From NCBI GenBank assembly GCA_963744275.1, contig CAVUSX010000026.1, forward strand, positions 22,597 to 86,596: 64,000 nt of DNA. The letters are read 5' to 3'. Shown piece by piece: positions 45,643 to 54,331 of the stretch. This DNA comes from VAZQ01 sp963744275 (GTDB taxonomy: Bacteria; Pseudomonadota; Alphaproteobacteria; Rhizobiales; Xanthobacteraceae). The notes beneath the pieces are model-generated. The model was not told the origin of the DNA and did not search any database. It saw only the letters and a program-made list of their open reading frames with translations. A program made the translations under genes and the position numbers. Positions within the stretch are counted from its first letter, which is position 1; each line of letters opens with the position of its first letter.

Positions 45643-46998
45643 CTACCGGGCATTGCCGCCCATGACCGCGTCCGGGAACCAGGTCGCGATCCCGGGGAAC
45701 ACGCACATCAGGACCACCGCAAACAGCATCAAGGCGACGAACGGCATCACGCCCCAGATCACCTCGCTCAGCGGAATATCGGGCGCGATGTTCTTGATGA
45801 CGAACAGGTTCAATCCGACCGGGGGATGGATGAGGCCCATCTCCATGACGATGGTCATGACCACCCCGAACCAGATCAGATCGAAGCCCCCGGCCCGCAG
45901 CGGCGGCAGCACGATCGGCGCCGTCATGACGATGATCGACACCGGCGGCAGGAAGAAGCCGAGCACCGCCACGAACACCAGGACGGCGGCGAGCAGCACC
46001 CAGCGCGACAGATGCAGCTCCACGATCGACTGCGCGGCCGACTGGCTGATGTGCAGATAGCTCATCACGTAGGAATAGAGCAGCGACATGCCGATGATGA
46101 ACATGAGCATGGTCGATTCGCGCAGCGTCGCCAGCAGGATCGGCGAGAGATCGCGCGGCGTCCACACGCTGTAGATGCCGGCGATCAGGATCAGCGCCAG
46201 CAGCGCGCCGAGCCCCGCCGTCTCCGAGGGCGTCGCGAAGCCGCCATAGAGCGCGACCATCACGCCGGTGAGCAGGATCACGAAGGGCAGCACGCGCGGC
46301 AGCAGCGCGAACTTGTCCCACATGGACAACTCGTCCGGGCGCAACAGCTCCGAATTCACTCCGGTCGCGTCCATGCGGCGCCGGGCGCGGCGGTACTCCA
46401 GACGAAACCGCCAGATCGCGTAGCCGGCGAACAGGGTGACCAGCAGCGCGGCCGGCCCGATGGCGGCCAGGAACAGCCGGCCCAGCGACTGCTCGGCCGC
46501 GACCGCGTAGAGGATCATGGTGATCGAGGGCGGCAGCAGGATGCCGAGCGTGCCGCCGGCCGCGATGATGCCGGCCGCGAAGCTGCCCGAATAGCCGCGC
46601 TTGCGCATTTCCGGGATGCCGGCCGAGCCGATCGCCGAGCAGGTGGCGGGCGAGGAGCCGGCCATGGCGGCGAACAGCGCGCAGGCGAACACGTTGGCGA
46701 TGCCGAGCCCGCCCGGCAGGCGATGCAGCCAGGCATGCAGCGCGCCGTAGAGATCCTTGCCGGCCGGCGAGCGGCCGATGGCGGCGCCCTTGAGGATGAA
46801 CAGCGGGATCGACAGCAGCGTGATCGACGCCATCTCCTCGTAGACGTTCTGCGTGATGGTATCGACCGAGGACGACGGCATGAACGCGATCATGAAGATG
46901 GTGGCGACGGCGCCGAGCGCGAACGCGATCGGCATGCCGGCGAACATCACCACCAGCGTGGCGGCGCCGTAGAGCAACCCGATCGACAATGTGGTCAT
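45643..46998 (-). CDS. TRAP transporter large permease (DctM type)
   Basis: The 451-residue inner-membrane protein has about 12 hydrophobic segments and the DctM hallmarks: SIPLFILKGAAIGRSPAGKD, then GSSPATCSAIGSAGIPEM, GGTLGILLPPSI, PSETAGLGALLAL and the C-terminal MGLIHPPVGLNLFVIK. It starts at the ATG at 46998, overlapping the DctQ stop (ATGA). It transports organic acids with Na+ or H+ in partnership with DctQ and the periplasmic DctP protein. It is the last gene of the operon. Confidence 0.92.
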   Translation of the reverse strand: MTTLSIGLLYGAATLVVMFAGMPIAFALGAVATIFMIAFMPSSSVDTITQNVYEEMASITLLSIPLFILKGAAIGRSPAGKDLYGALHAWLHRLPGGLGIANVFACALFAAMAGSSPATCSAIGSAGIPEMRKRGYSGSFAAGIIAAGGTLGILLPPSITMILYAVAAEQSLGRLFLAAIGPAALLVTLFAGYAIWRFRLEYRRARRRMDATGVNSELLRPDELSMWDKFALLPRVLPFVILLTGVMVALYGGFATPSETAGLGALLALILIAGIYSVWTPRDLSPILLATLRESTMLMFIIGMSLLYSYVMSYLHISQSAAQSIVELHLSRWVLLAAVLVFVAVLGFFLPPVSIIVMTAPIVLPPLRAGGFDLIWFGVVMTIVMEMGLIHPPVGLNLFVIKNIAPDIPLSEVIWGVMPFVALMLFAVVLMCVFPGIATWFPDAVMGGNAR

Positions 46999-47552
46999 GA
47001 TGCGGCCCGCCGCCGGCGCAACGGCATGGCGACCTGCAGCAAGAGCTGCAGGCCGAGCAGCGTCATGCCGACCGCCATGAGCGAATAGGGAATCCACAGC
47101 GGCGGGCCCCAGGTCGAGCCCGAATGATAGTCCTCGACCCAGGCCTCATCGAGCAGCGTCCAGGATTTCCAGGCGAAATAGCCGCAGAACGCCAGGCTCG
47201 CGAGATCGACCAGCCATTGCCGGACCGCGTTCACCCGCGCCGGCAGCAATCCGACGATGGCCTCGATCGCCACATGCCCGCGGCGCGCCTGGACGGAGGC
47301 GGCCGACATGAACACGGCGCCGACGATCAGGAACACCGAGAGCTCGTCCTGCCAATCGGTGGAGAAGTGCAGGAAGTAGCGCGACGCGACGCTGTAGGTG
47401 AGAACGCAGGCGGCAGCGACCAGCGCCATCGACGAGACGATCACGATGATCTGGTTGACGCGCGCGAGCATGCGCTCGAGCGGCCCGGCGGCCTCCGCCA
47501 GGGGTGCCGTCGGGGTTTCGGTCTCGACGGCGTCGAGGCCGTGCAGCAGCAT
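46995..47552 (-). CDS. TRAP transporter small permease (DctQ type)
   Basis: The 185-residue protein has four membrane spans (about 35-55, 70-90, 110-130 and 150-175) and the DctQ core TDWQDELSVFLIVGAVFMSAA with GHVAIEAIVGLLP. It anchors and stabilises the large permease. It lies 21 bases after the DctP stop, and its own stop overlaps the DctM start. Confidence 0.9.
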   Translation of the reverse strand: MLLHGLDAVETETPTAPLAEAAGPLERMLARVNQIIVIVSSMALVAAACVLTYSVASRYFLHFSTDWQDELSVFLIVGAVFMSAASVQARRGHVAIEAIVGLLPARVNAVRQWLVDLASLAFCGYFAWKSWTLLDEAWVEDYHSGSTWGPPLWIPYSLMAVGMTLLGLQLLLQVAMPLRRRRAAS

Positions 47553-47573
47553 CGCGGTTGCCCCCCGGCAACG

Positions 47574-48615
47574 TCAGGAGACGCTGACCGCCTCGGCGAG
47601 CTTGAGCAGGTCGGCCGAGAGCGGCGTGCGGTCGGCGTAATCCTTCCAGGCGGTGGCGCGCGCGATGGCGCGCCACTTCTCCACGATGGCTTCGTCGAGA
47701 TCGGCCACCTTGGCGCCCTTCTTGGCATAGACCTCGGCGACCTTCTTGTCGTCCGCGATCGCCTCGTCGGTGCCGAACTTCTCCAGCTCGGCGCCGAGCG
47801 CCAGCACCACCTCCTGCTGGTTCTTCGGCAGCTTGTCGAAGATCTGCTTCGACATGATGAGCGGCTCCAGCATGTACCAGTAGGACTTGCCGCGTCCGGT
47901 GGTGAGGCTCTTGGCGACCTCCTCGAGCCGGAACGAGATCAGGCTGGTCGAGGAGGTGATGGCGGCGTCGCAAGCGCCGGTCTGCATCGCCTGATAGAGC
48001 TCGTTGGAGGACGTCGACAGCGTGGTGGCGCCGGCCTTCTGCAGCATCATGTCCATCTCGCGGCTGCCGCCGCGGATCTTGAGGCCCTTGGCATCGTCCG
48101 GATTGACGATCGGGTTGCCGCGGCTCGCCACCCCGCCGGCCTGCCAGATCCAGGACAGGATGATGACGCCCTTGCTGGCCACGAAATCGCCGAACTTCTG
48201 ACCGATCGGCGATTTCTTCCAGGCGGCGCCTTGCGCATAGGAGCTCACCAGCCCCGGCATCAGGCCGATATTGAGCTCGGGAAACTCGCCGCCCGCATAG
48301 GAGATCGGATAGAGGCTGAGGTCGAGGGCGCCTTTGCGCACCGCCGAGAATTGCGGAACGGTCTTCATCAAGGAGGAATTGGGATAGACCTGCGCCCCGA
48401 TCGCGCCGCTCGTGCGCTTCTCGATCTCGGCCGCGAACTTCAGGCACATGCGATCGCGGAAATCGCCTTCGTCGATGGTGCCGCCGGGAAACTGGTGGGA
48501 GATTTTCAGCATCTGAGCCGGGCGCGGCAAATCCGAGCCGCGAGGCCGCGATGATGGCGGGCGCGGCGACCGCGCCGGCGAGGATGTGACGTCGACTGAT
48601 GGTATTGATGCTCAT
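47574..48615 (-). CDS. TRAP transporter substrate-binding protein (DctP type), one frameshift after the signal peptide
   Basis: The ATG at 48615 (GGGAGGG upstream) opens a Tat-type signal (SRRHILAGAVAAPAIIAA). One extra base near 48518-48522, in AAPG/GCTCAG, shifts the frame. The mature protein then reads LKISHQFPGGTIDEGDFRDR to the stop at 47574. Corrected length is 346 residues. Typical DctP landmarks are GLKIRGGSREMDMMLQ (the conserved arginine that contacts the carboxylate) and SSTSLISFRLEEVAKSLTTG. It feeds organic acids to the DctQM permease encoded immediately downstream. Confidence 0.85.
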
Positions 48616-48816
48616 ATCGCCCTCCCGGACCGCACGTTCGCGAGCTTGGCGGCCGCGTTTGATCTTTGTTCGCTATCATACCTTATTGCGCCTGCCCGAC
48701 ACCTGCGTCAATGCGTAGCGACCACATCGCGGGAGCGCGCCCGATCGCGCCGAAAAGCCCTTGAGATGGGCGCCCATTTGTCGCAAACCTGACCGCCCTT
48801 CACATGCGCAACCTGC

Positions 48817-49917
48817 GTGGATCCCGTGCCGACAGCCAAACCTCCGATCCTCGTCGTCGAGGATGATCCCTTCCTGCGTGTCGTCGGCATCGTGCTCGAC
48901 CCGGCGACCTCGGCCGAGCGCAATGCGGCCTACGCCGACTTCTTTGCCCACGACGAGCCGGATTTCGCCGGCTATTGCGCGCGTGTGCGCGCCCGCGTCG
49001 GCGGACTTTTCCCGGCCCAGGTCCGGCTGGTCGAGACCGCGCAGGAGATGCGCGCCCAGCTGCCGGGCGCCCGCGCCTTGATCGTCGAATCGCTCCCGGT
49101 GGGGCCAAGCGAGCTCGCCGCCGGAGCCGATCTTGTTGCGGTGCAAAAATACGGCGCCATGCCCCGCAACATCGATGTGGCGGCATGCGCAGAGCGGGGC
49201 ATCAAGGTGCTGACCTTCCGGCGGCGCGCCAACATCGCCTGCGCCGAGGTCGCGATCACCCTGATGCTGACGCTGGCCAAGAAGATGCATCGCCTGGCCG
49301 GGCGGATCAGCGCCGAGCAACTCGCCGCCGAGGGCTACGTCTACAAGCCGTTCGATCGCCGGCACACGCCCAACTCGAATTGGGCCCGCATCACCGGCCT
49401 GCGCATGCTGCACGATTCCACCTTGGGTATCATCGGGGTGGGCGAGATCGGGCGCGAGATCGTGCTGCGCGCGGCCGCGTTCGGGATGCGGATCCTCTAT
49501 CACCAGCGCAAGCGGCTGCCGCAGGCCGAGGAACAGCAGTTGCAGCTGACCTATGTGGCGCTCGAGCAGCTCTTGGCCGAGAGCGACTGGGTCGTGCCGC
49601 AGGTGCCGGGCGGGCCATCGACCCGCCATCTCATCGACGCTGCACGGCTCGCGCAGATGAAGCCGGGCGCCTGCCTGGTCAATATCTCGCGCGCCGATCT
49701 GGTGGACCGCGCCGCGCTGATCGAAGCCTTGAAATCCGGACGGCTCGGCGGCTTCGCGCTCGATCCGCTCTATGAGGCACCCGGCCGCAGCGACGACGAG
49801 CTCTTGGGCTTCAAGAACGTGGTATTGTCGCCGCATATCGCAGCGCAACCCCGGTTCAACGCGCTCAACGACATATCCGACATGCTGGCCGCTCTCGCCA
49901 AGGACGTCGCGCCATGA
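48817..49917 (+). CDS. D-isomer-specific 2-hydroxyacid dehydrogenase family protein
   Basis: The 366-residue protein is read from GTG 48817; the GTG at 48826 is an alternative start. The NAD-binding motif is GIIGVGEIGREI (about G205-I216). The catalytic arginine is R292 in VNISRADLVD, the acid is near E320 (DPLYEAP), and the histidine is H340 in VLSPHIAA. It should interconvert a 2-hydroxyacid and a 2-oxoacid with NAD(P)H. The Bug-type binding protein gene follows after 10 bases and is probably co-transcribed. The TRAP operon is divergent 200 bases upstream, suggesting a shared organic-acid theme. Confidence 0.88.
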   Translation: MDPVPTAKPPILVVEDDPFLRVVGIVLDPATSAERNAAYADFFAHDEPDFAGYCARVRARVGGLFPAQVRLVETAQEMRAQLPGARALIVESLPVGPSELAAGADLVAVQKYGAMPRNIDVAACAERGIKVLTFRRRANIACAEVAITLMLTLAKKMHRLAGRISAEQLAAEGYVYKPFDRRHTPNSNWARITGLRMLHDSTLGIIGVGEIGREIVLRAAAFGMRILYHQRKRLPQAEEQQLQLTYVALEQLLAESDWVVPQVPGGPSTRHLIDAARLAQMKPGACLVNISRADLVDRAALIEALKSGRLGGFALDPLYEAPGRSDDELLGFKNVVLSPHIAAQPRFNALNDISDMLAALAKDVAP

Positions 49918-49927
49918 AAATCGTGCC

Positions 49928-50941
49928 ATGAATTGTCTTTGGCTCGCTCGTCTTCGGCTCGCGCTGGCGGCGTTCGGGCTGGCGGCGGGCGCGGTTGCGA
50001 CGCAGGGCTCCGCCTTCGCGCAACCGGCCGGCCCCGAATCCGGATGGCCGTCACGGCCGATCCGGCTGATCGTGCCGTTTCCTCCCGCCAGCACCGCCGA
50101 CGTGGTGGCGCGCGTGCTGGGCCAGAAGCTCGGCCAGCGCCTCGGCCAGCAATTCGTGGTCGAGAACCGGGTGGGGGCGAGCGGCAATATCGGGGCCGAG
50201 ATGATCGCCAAGGCCGCCCCCGACGGCTACACGGTCGGCATCGTGACCTCGAGCACGCAGGCGGTCGCGGTCACGCTGAGCTCGAGCCTGCCCTACGATC
50301 CGATCCGGGACTTCACCCCCGTCGTGATGATCGCGAGCTCGCCCTATGTGCTGGTGGTCTATCCGGGGCTGCCGGCCAACAGCGTCGCCGAGCTGATCGC
50401 GCTCGCCAAGCGCGAGCCCGGCACGCTCAACTACGGCTCGGCCGGCCCCGCCAGCCTCGCCCACCTGGCCGGCGCGCTGTTCGCCACCATGACCGATACG
50501 GCGCTCACGCACGTCCCCTACAAGAGCACCGCCCAGTCCGTGATCGACATGATGGGCGGGCGCCTCGACATGCAGTTCGCGACCATTCCGCCCAGCATTG
50601 CCACCATCCGCGCCGGACAGTTGCGGGCCTTGGCGGTCACCGGCAAGAAGCGGATCGACGCGCTGCCCGATACGCCCACCATGGTGGAGGCCGGCGTGCC
50701 CGGCTATGACGCGACGCTCTGGTTCGCGCTGGTCGCGCCGGCCAAATTTCCGGGGAGCGTGGCGGCCCGCCTCAACCATGAGGTCGCCGGGATCCTGGAT
50801 GCCCCCGACCTGAAGGACCTGCTGGCCCAGCAAGGCCTGGTGGCCGAAGCGGGCCCGCCCGAAGACCTGACCCGGCAGGTCCGCGGCGATATCGCGAAGT
50901 GGCGGGACGTCATTTCAAAAACCGGCATCACCGCGGAGTGA
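49928..50941 (+). CDS. Bug/TctC-family substrate-binding protein
   Basis: The 337-residue protein has a signal peptide (LRLALAAFGLAAGAVATQGSA) ending near AFA, then the Bug start WPSRPIRLIVPFPPASTADV and the ligand loop VVENRVGASGNIGAEMIAKA. The fold should bind carboxylated ligands in the periplasm. The corresponding TctA/TctB genes are not nearby, as for the other two Bug genes in this window. Its place directly after a 2-hydroxyacid dehydrogenase gene suggests a hydroxy- or keto-acid ligand. ATG at 49928; the ribosome-binding site is weak. Confidence 0.9.
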   Translation: MNCLWLARLRLALAAFGLAAGAVATQGSAFAQPAGPESGWPSRPIRLIVPFPPASTADVVARVLGQKLGQRLGQQFVVENRVGASGNIGAEMIAKAAPDGYTVGIVTSSTQAVAVTLSSSLPYDPIRDFTPVVMIASSPYVLVVYPGLPANSVAELIALAKREPGTLNYGSAGPASLAHLAGALFATMTDTALTHVPYKSTAQSVIDMMGGRLDMQFATIPPSIATIRAGQLRALAVTGKKRIDALPDTPTMVEAGVPGYDATLWFALVAPAKFPGSVAARLNHEVAGILDAPDLKDLLAQQGLVAEAGPPEDLTRQVRGDIAKWRDVISKTGITAE

Positions 50942-51195
50942 GCGCTCGGTCGCCGGCGCGGACGGGATGATGGTCGAGCGGGCCCTCCCGAGGCATCCCG
51001 TGACATCGCATCCGGCGCCACTTGCGGAGGGCTTGTCGGCGCCGCCGAAATCGCTCAAAATATTCTCTGCGCGCTTGCGTTTCTGTCCCGGCTATCGCCC
51101 GATTGGCCATTGGTGTAGAAGGTCGAAAAAGGTCGCCTGCACGACTTCAGGGCCCGCCGCTCGCAATCGTGGACCTGACAGGGAGGACGTTCCGG

Positions 51196-51594
51196 ATGAG
51201 ATTCTTGACCCGACATACTGGCTTGAGCGCGTGCCTGGCACTGGCGATCGCCGGCGCTTTGTCGGCCCCGGTCTGGGCCGGCGGCTCGTCCTTCGGGGAC
51301 GATGACGACGAGGCGGACGAGGGCCCGGCCTATTTCGGTTTCGTCCGCGACACCAGCGGGAATTCGATACCGGATGCCAAGGTGACGGTGGGCATCAAGA
51401 ACCGCGGCGGCGTCGTCACCCGCAGCGACGCACTCGGCACCTACCGGGTCCCGGGTTTCGGCAAGGACGTGGATACCAAGGACGTCGACGTCAACTGCGA
51501 GAAGGAAGGCTACAAGCAGGTCAAGACCAACCGGCGCCCGGCGCCGGCCGACGCACCGATCGTAGAGACCGAGTGCACGCTGCAGCGCGGTTAG
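51196..51594 (+). CDS. exported carboxypeptidase-regulatory-like domain protein
   Basis: The 132-residue protein starts after GGGAGG (nine bases upstream) with a signal peptide (LSACLALAIAGALSAPVWAG). An acidic stretch (DDDDEADEG) follows, and then one CarboxypepD_reg-like beta-sandwich: YFGFVRDTSGNSIPDAKVTV through ALGTYRVPGFG. Two cysteines (CEKEG and TECTL) could form a disulfide. Such domains are adhesive or protective modules in extracytoplasmic proteins. The same type of domain forms the N-terminus of the next gene's product, 129 bases downstream, which suggests duplication or a common complex. Confidence 0.75.
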   Translation: MRFLTRHTGLSACLALAIAGALSAPVWAGGSSFGDDDDEADEGPAYFGFVRDTSGNSIPDAKVTVGIKNRGGVVTRSDALGTYRVPGFGKDVDTKDVDVNCEKEGYKQVKTNRRPAPADAPIVETECTLQRG

Positions 51595-51640
51595 CTCATT
51601 TTCGGGGAAACCCCTGCCCCGGAACCAGCTCCGGGCGGCA

Positions 51641-51666
51641 GCCGGTTTTCCGTCCGAAAATGCGAC
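51641..51666. repeat. partial copy of the AGCATTTTC...AAAATGCGAC repeat
   Basis: GCCGGTTTTCCGTCCGAAAA followed by TGCGAC is identical to the right half of the repeat at 31158-31205. It lies in the spacer just before the cytochrome/propeller gene. Confidence 0.7.
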
Positions 51667-51722
51667 CAGATCGAAGCGACCAAATCGAAGCCAAGACCAA
51701 TAAAGAAGGCGGAGCCGCTCGC

Positions 51723-53387
51723 ATGCGGATGCGGACCTTTCAGCTTGTTGCGGCCGCCGGCACTGCCCTGCTTCTGTCCGGGGCCGCCTTCGGCGGCGCG
51801 CATGCCCAAGCGCCGGCGCCGGCATTGACCGGGCAGATCATCGCGGCCGACCAGGCCGGTCCGATGGAGGGCGTGCTGGTCAGCGCCCAGCCGAGCCAAT
51901 CCCCGATCACCATCACGGTGGTGAGCGATCAGAACGGCCGCTTCAGCTTCCCGGCCGCCAAGCTCGCGCCGGGGCACTATGCATTGCGCATCAGGGCGAC
52001 CGGCTACGAGCTCGACACCCCGCAAGCCGTCGACGTCGCCCGCGACCAGACCGCGAGCGTCGATCTCAAGCTGCGCAAGGCCGCTGATCTGGCGGCCCAG
52101 CTCACCAACACCGAATGGTTCATGAGCTTTCCCGGCACCACCGAGCAGAAACGGGCGCTCATCGAATGCATGAGCTGCCACACGCTCGAGCGGATCGCGC
52201 GCTCCAAGTTCAGCGCCGACGAGTTCATGCCGGTGCTCAAGCGCATGACCACCTACGCCAACAACACCATCCAGGCGCGGGTGCAGAAACGCGTCTCCGA
52301 GGTCGAGTTTCCGCAGGAGCGCGCCCGCAAGGTGGCCGAGTATCTCGCGACCGTCAATTTGAGCAAAGCCGACACCTGGTCCTATCCGCTGCAGACGCTG
52401 CCGCGCCCGAGCGGCGCCGCCACCCGCATGGTCATCACCGAATACGCCCTGCCTCGGGCGACCATCGCGCCCCATGACGTGCGCACCGACGCCAATGGAT
52501 TCGTCTGGTATTCGGATTTCGTCGAGAACGATCTGGGCCGGCTCGACCCCAAGACCGGCGCGCTCGAGGAATTTCCCTATCCGGAGCTCAAGCCCGGCTT
52601 TCCGACCGGCGCGCTCGCGCTCGAGCCGGACTCCGACGGCAATCTGTGGCTGGCCATGATGTTCCAGGCCGGGCTCGCCAAGTTCGACATGAAGACCAAG
52701 ACGTTCCGGCTGTTCCCGGTCCAGAGCGAGATCAACATCGACACCACCCAGCAATCCCTGCTGACGCCGCGCCACCTGAACGTGGACGGCAAGGTTTGGA
52801 CCAATGATGTGCGCAAGCAGGCGGTGCTGCGCCTCGATGTGGCGACCGGCAAATACGAGGTCTTCGATCCGTTCCGCTTCACCCCCAAGGGCCGCCAGCA
52901 TTCGCCCTACGGAATGGTCTCGGACGCGGCCAACAACCTCTATTTCATGGATTTCGGCGACGAGAACGTCGGCCGCATCGACGCCAAGACCGGGCAGGCC
53001 ACCATCTATCCGACACCGACGCCGCGGTCGCGGCCGCGCCGCACCATGATGGACCCGCAGGGCCGGGTGTGGTTCGCCGAGTTCGGGGCCGACAAGGTCG
53101 GCATGTTCGATCCTGCCCAAGAAAAATTCGCCGAATGGAGCGTGCCGACGCCGCACACCTATCCGTACGACGTCTTCCTCGACCGGAACGGCGAATTGTG
53201 GAGCGGCAATATGTCGAGCGACCGCATCCTGCGCATGGACCCGCAAAGCGGAAAGGCGATCGAGTATCTGCTGCCGCGCCCCACCAACATCCGCCGCGTC
53301 TTCGTCGACGACAGCACCAACCCGGTCACCTTCTGGGCCGGCAACAATCACGGCGCCGAAATCATCAAGCTCGAGCCGATCGAATAA
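51723..53387 (+). CDS. exported three-domain protein: regulatory-like domain, heme-c site, Vgb-type beta-propeller
   Basis: The 554-residue protein has a signal peptide (about 1-29). Residues 33-117 form a carboxypeptidase-regulatory-like beta-sandwich (LTGQIIAADQAGPMEGVLVS...). C149, C152 and H153 (ECMSCHTLE) are a covalent heme-c site, with M169 or M175 as possible sixth ligand. Residues about 235-554 are a streptogramin-lyase-like (Vgb) propeller with repeats such as GFVWYSDFVENDLGRLDPKTG, NLWLAMMFQAGLAKFD and VWFAEFGADKVGMFDPA. Vgb is a lyase and its relatives include many uncharacterised exoproteins. The heme suggests a redox role, for example a quinoprotein-like or electron-accepting enzyme. 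Two ATGs (51723 and 51729) are possible. Confidence 0.8.
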   Translation: MRMRTFQLVAAAGTALLLSGAAFGGAHAQAPAPALTGQIIAADQAGPMEGVLVSAQPSQSPITITVVSDQNGRFSFPAAKLAPGHYALRIRATGYELDTPQAVDVARDQTASVDLKLRKAADLAAQLTNTEWFMSFPGTTEQKRALIECMSCHTLERIARSKFSADEFMPVLKRMTTYANNTIQARVQKRVSEVEFPQERARKVAEYLATVNLSKADTWSYPLQTLPRPSGAATRMVITEYALPRATIAPHDVRTDANGFVWYSDFVENDLGRLDPKTGALEEFPYPELKPGFPTGALALEPDSDGNLWLAMMFQAGLAKFDMKTKTFRLFPVQSEINIDTTQQSLLTPRHLNVDGKVWTNDVRKQAVLRLDVATGKYEVFDPFRFTPKGRQHSPYGMVSDAANNLYFMDFGDENVGRIDAKTGQATIYPTPTPRSRPRRTMMDPQGRVWFAEFGADKVGMFDPAQEKFAEWSVPTPHTYPYDVFLDRNGELWSGNMSSDRILRMDPQSGKAIEYLLPRPTNIRRVFVDDSTNPVTFWAGNNHGAEIIKLEPIE

Positions 53388-53395
53388 CTCTCAGT

Positions 53396-53512
53396 GTCAT
53401 CGCCGGGCATAGCCCGCGGAGACGGGCGTAAACGCCCTGATGTCCCGGCGATCTCGACTAGGTTGGCACCGTGCCCTCCTCATCGAGATGGCCGGGACAA
53501 GCCCGGCCATGA
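53396..53512. repeat. intergenic repeat with GGCCGGGACAAGCCCGGCC
   Basis: The region contains CGCCGGGCATAGCCCG...GATGTCCCGGCG and ATGGCCGGGACAAGCCCGGCCAT, both self-complementary, in the manner of common rhizobial intergenic palindromes. It separates the propeller gene from the racemase-fold gene. Confidence 0.6.
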
Positions 53513-53533
53513 CAACCAGGCACAAACAACACC

Positions 53534-54304
53534 ATGCGAATTCTCGTCATCGATCAAGCCCCGCGCACCGCGAAGTCGCAGCCACCCTATGACGTGGCGG
53601 CGATCGAGAGGCTGCTCAACAGCTATGCGTCGCCCGGCACCAAGGTGGAGATCGGCTTTCCGGACGACTTCGCAGGCTCCAACGTGTTCCTGACCATCGG
53701 GGCGCAGAGCGCCCTCAACGGGCTGCACCACATGATGGAGACACCGGCCATCGTGCGGAAGATTTTCTGGGCCGCGCAGAGCGGCTACGACGCGGTGATC
53801 TCCTCGAACACGTTCGAGCCGGGCGTCGACGGCGGGCGGCTCGCGGTCGACATTCCGGTGATCGGGCTCATGCGCACGGCCATGCACGCGGCCGCCACGC
53901 TGGCGGATCGGATCGGCATCACGGTGCCGCTCGCCCCGCATGTGCCCTACACTTGGCGATTGCTGCGCACCCACGGCCTCGACCGCTTCGTGAGCGACAT
54001 CCGGCCGATCGGCGTCTACGGGGCCGACATCGCGCAACGCCGTGAGGAGATTTTCGGCATCACCGCCGAGACCATCCGCGCGCTGGTGGCGGAGACCCGC
54101 GCCGAGATCATCGTGCCCTTGGGCGGCGCGCTCATTCCCTATGTGGTCGATCCCAAGGAATTGGCGGCGGCCACCGGCGTGCAGGTGCTCAACACCAAGG
54201 CGATCGGCATCCGCTTCGCGGAGATGTGCGTGGCCTGCGGCATGACGCAGAGCGCGCTCACCTATCCGCGCGCGAAATTGAGCTACGAGGATTTCCTGAA
54301 ATGA
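53534..54304 (+). CDS. Asp/Glu/hydantoin racemase-fold protein without the catalytic cysteines
   Basis: The 256-residue protein has the two-domain racemase fold pattern (MRILVIDQ...; DAVISSNTFEPGVDGGR; IPVIGLMRTAMHAA; AEIIVPLGGALIPYV). In hydantoin and aspartate racemases a cysteine sits in each half ('CFxDPG' and 'LGCAGM'). Here these positions read SNTFEPG (N92) and PLGGAL (G197). Neither cysteine is present, so ordinary two-base racemisation or cysteine-based decarboxylation is not expected. It may catalyse another reaction or bind a ligand. It is 27 bases upstream of the NHL-propeller gene, on the same strand, so co-transcription is likely. Confidence 0.7.
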   Translation: MRILVIDQAPRTAKSQPPYDVAAIERLLNSYASPGTKVEIGFPDDFAGSNVFLTIGAQSALNGLHHMMETPAIVRKIFWAAQSGYDAVISSNTFEPGVDGGRLAVDIPVIGLMRTAMHAAATLADRIGITVPLAPHVPYTWRLLRTHGLDRFVSDIRPIGVYGADIAQRREEIFGITAETIRALVAETRAEIIVPLGGALIPYVVDPKELAAATGVQVLNTKAIGIRFAEMCVACGMTQSALTYPRAKLSYEDFLK

Positions 54305-54331
54305 CAGAGAGCAACCAAGCGGGAGGAAACG

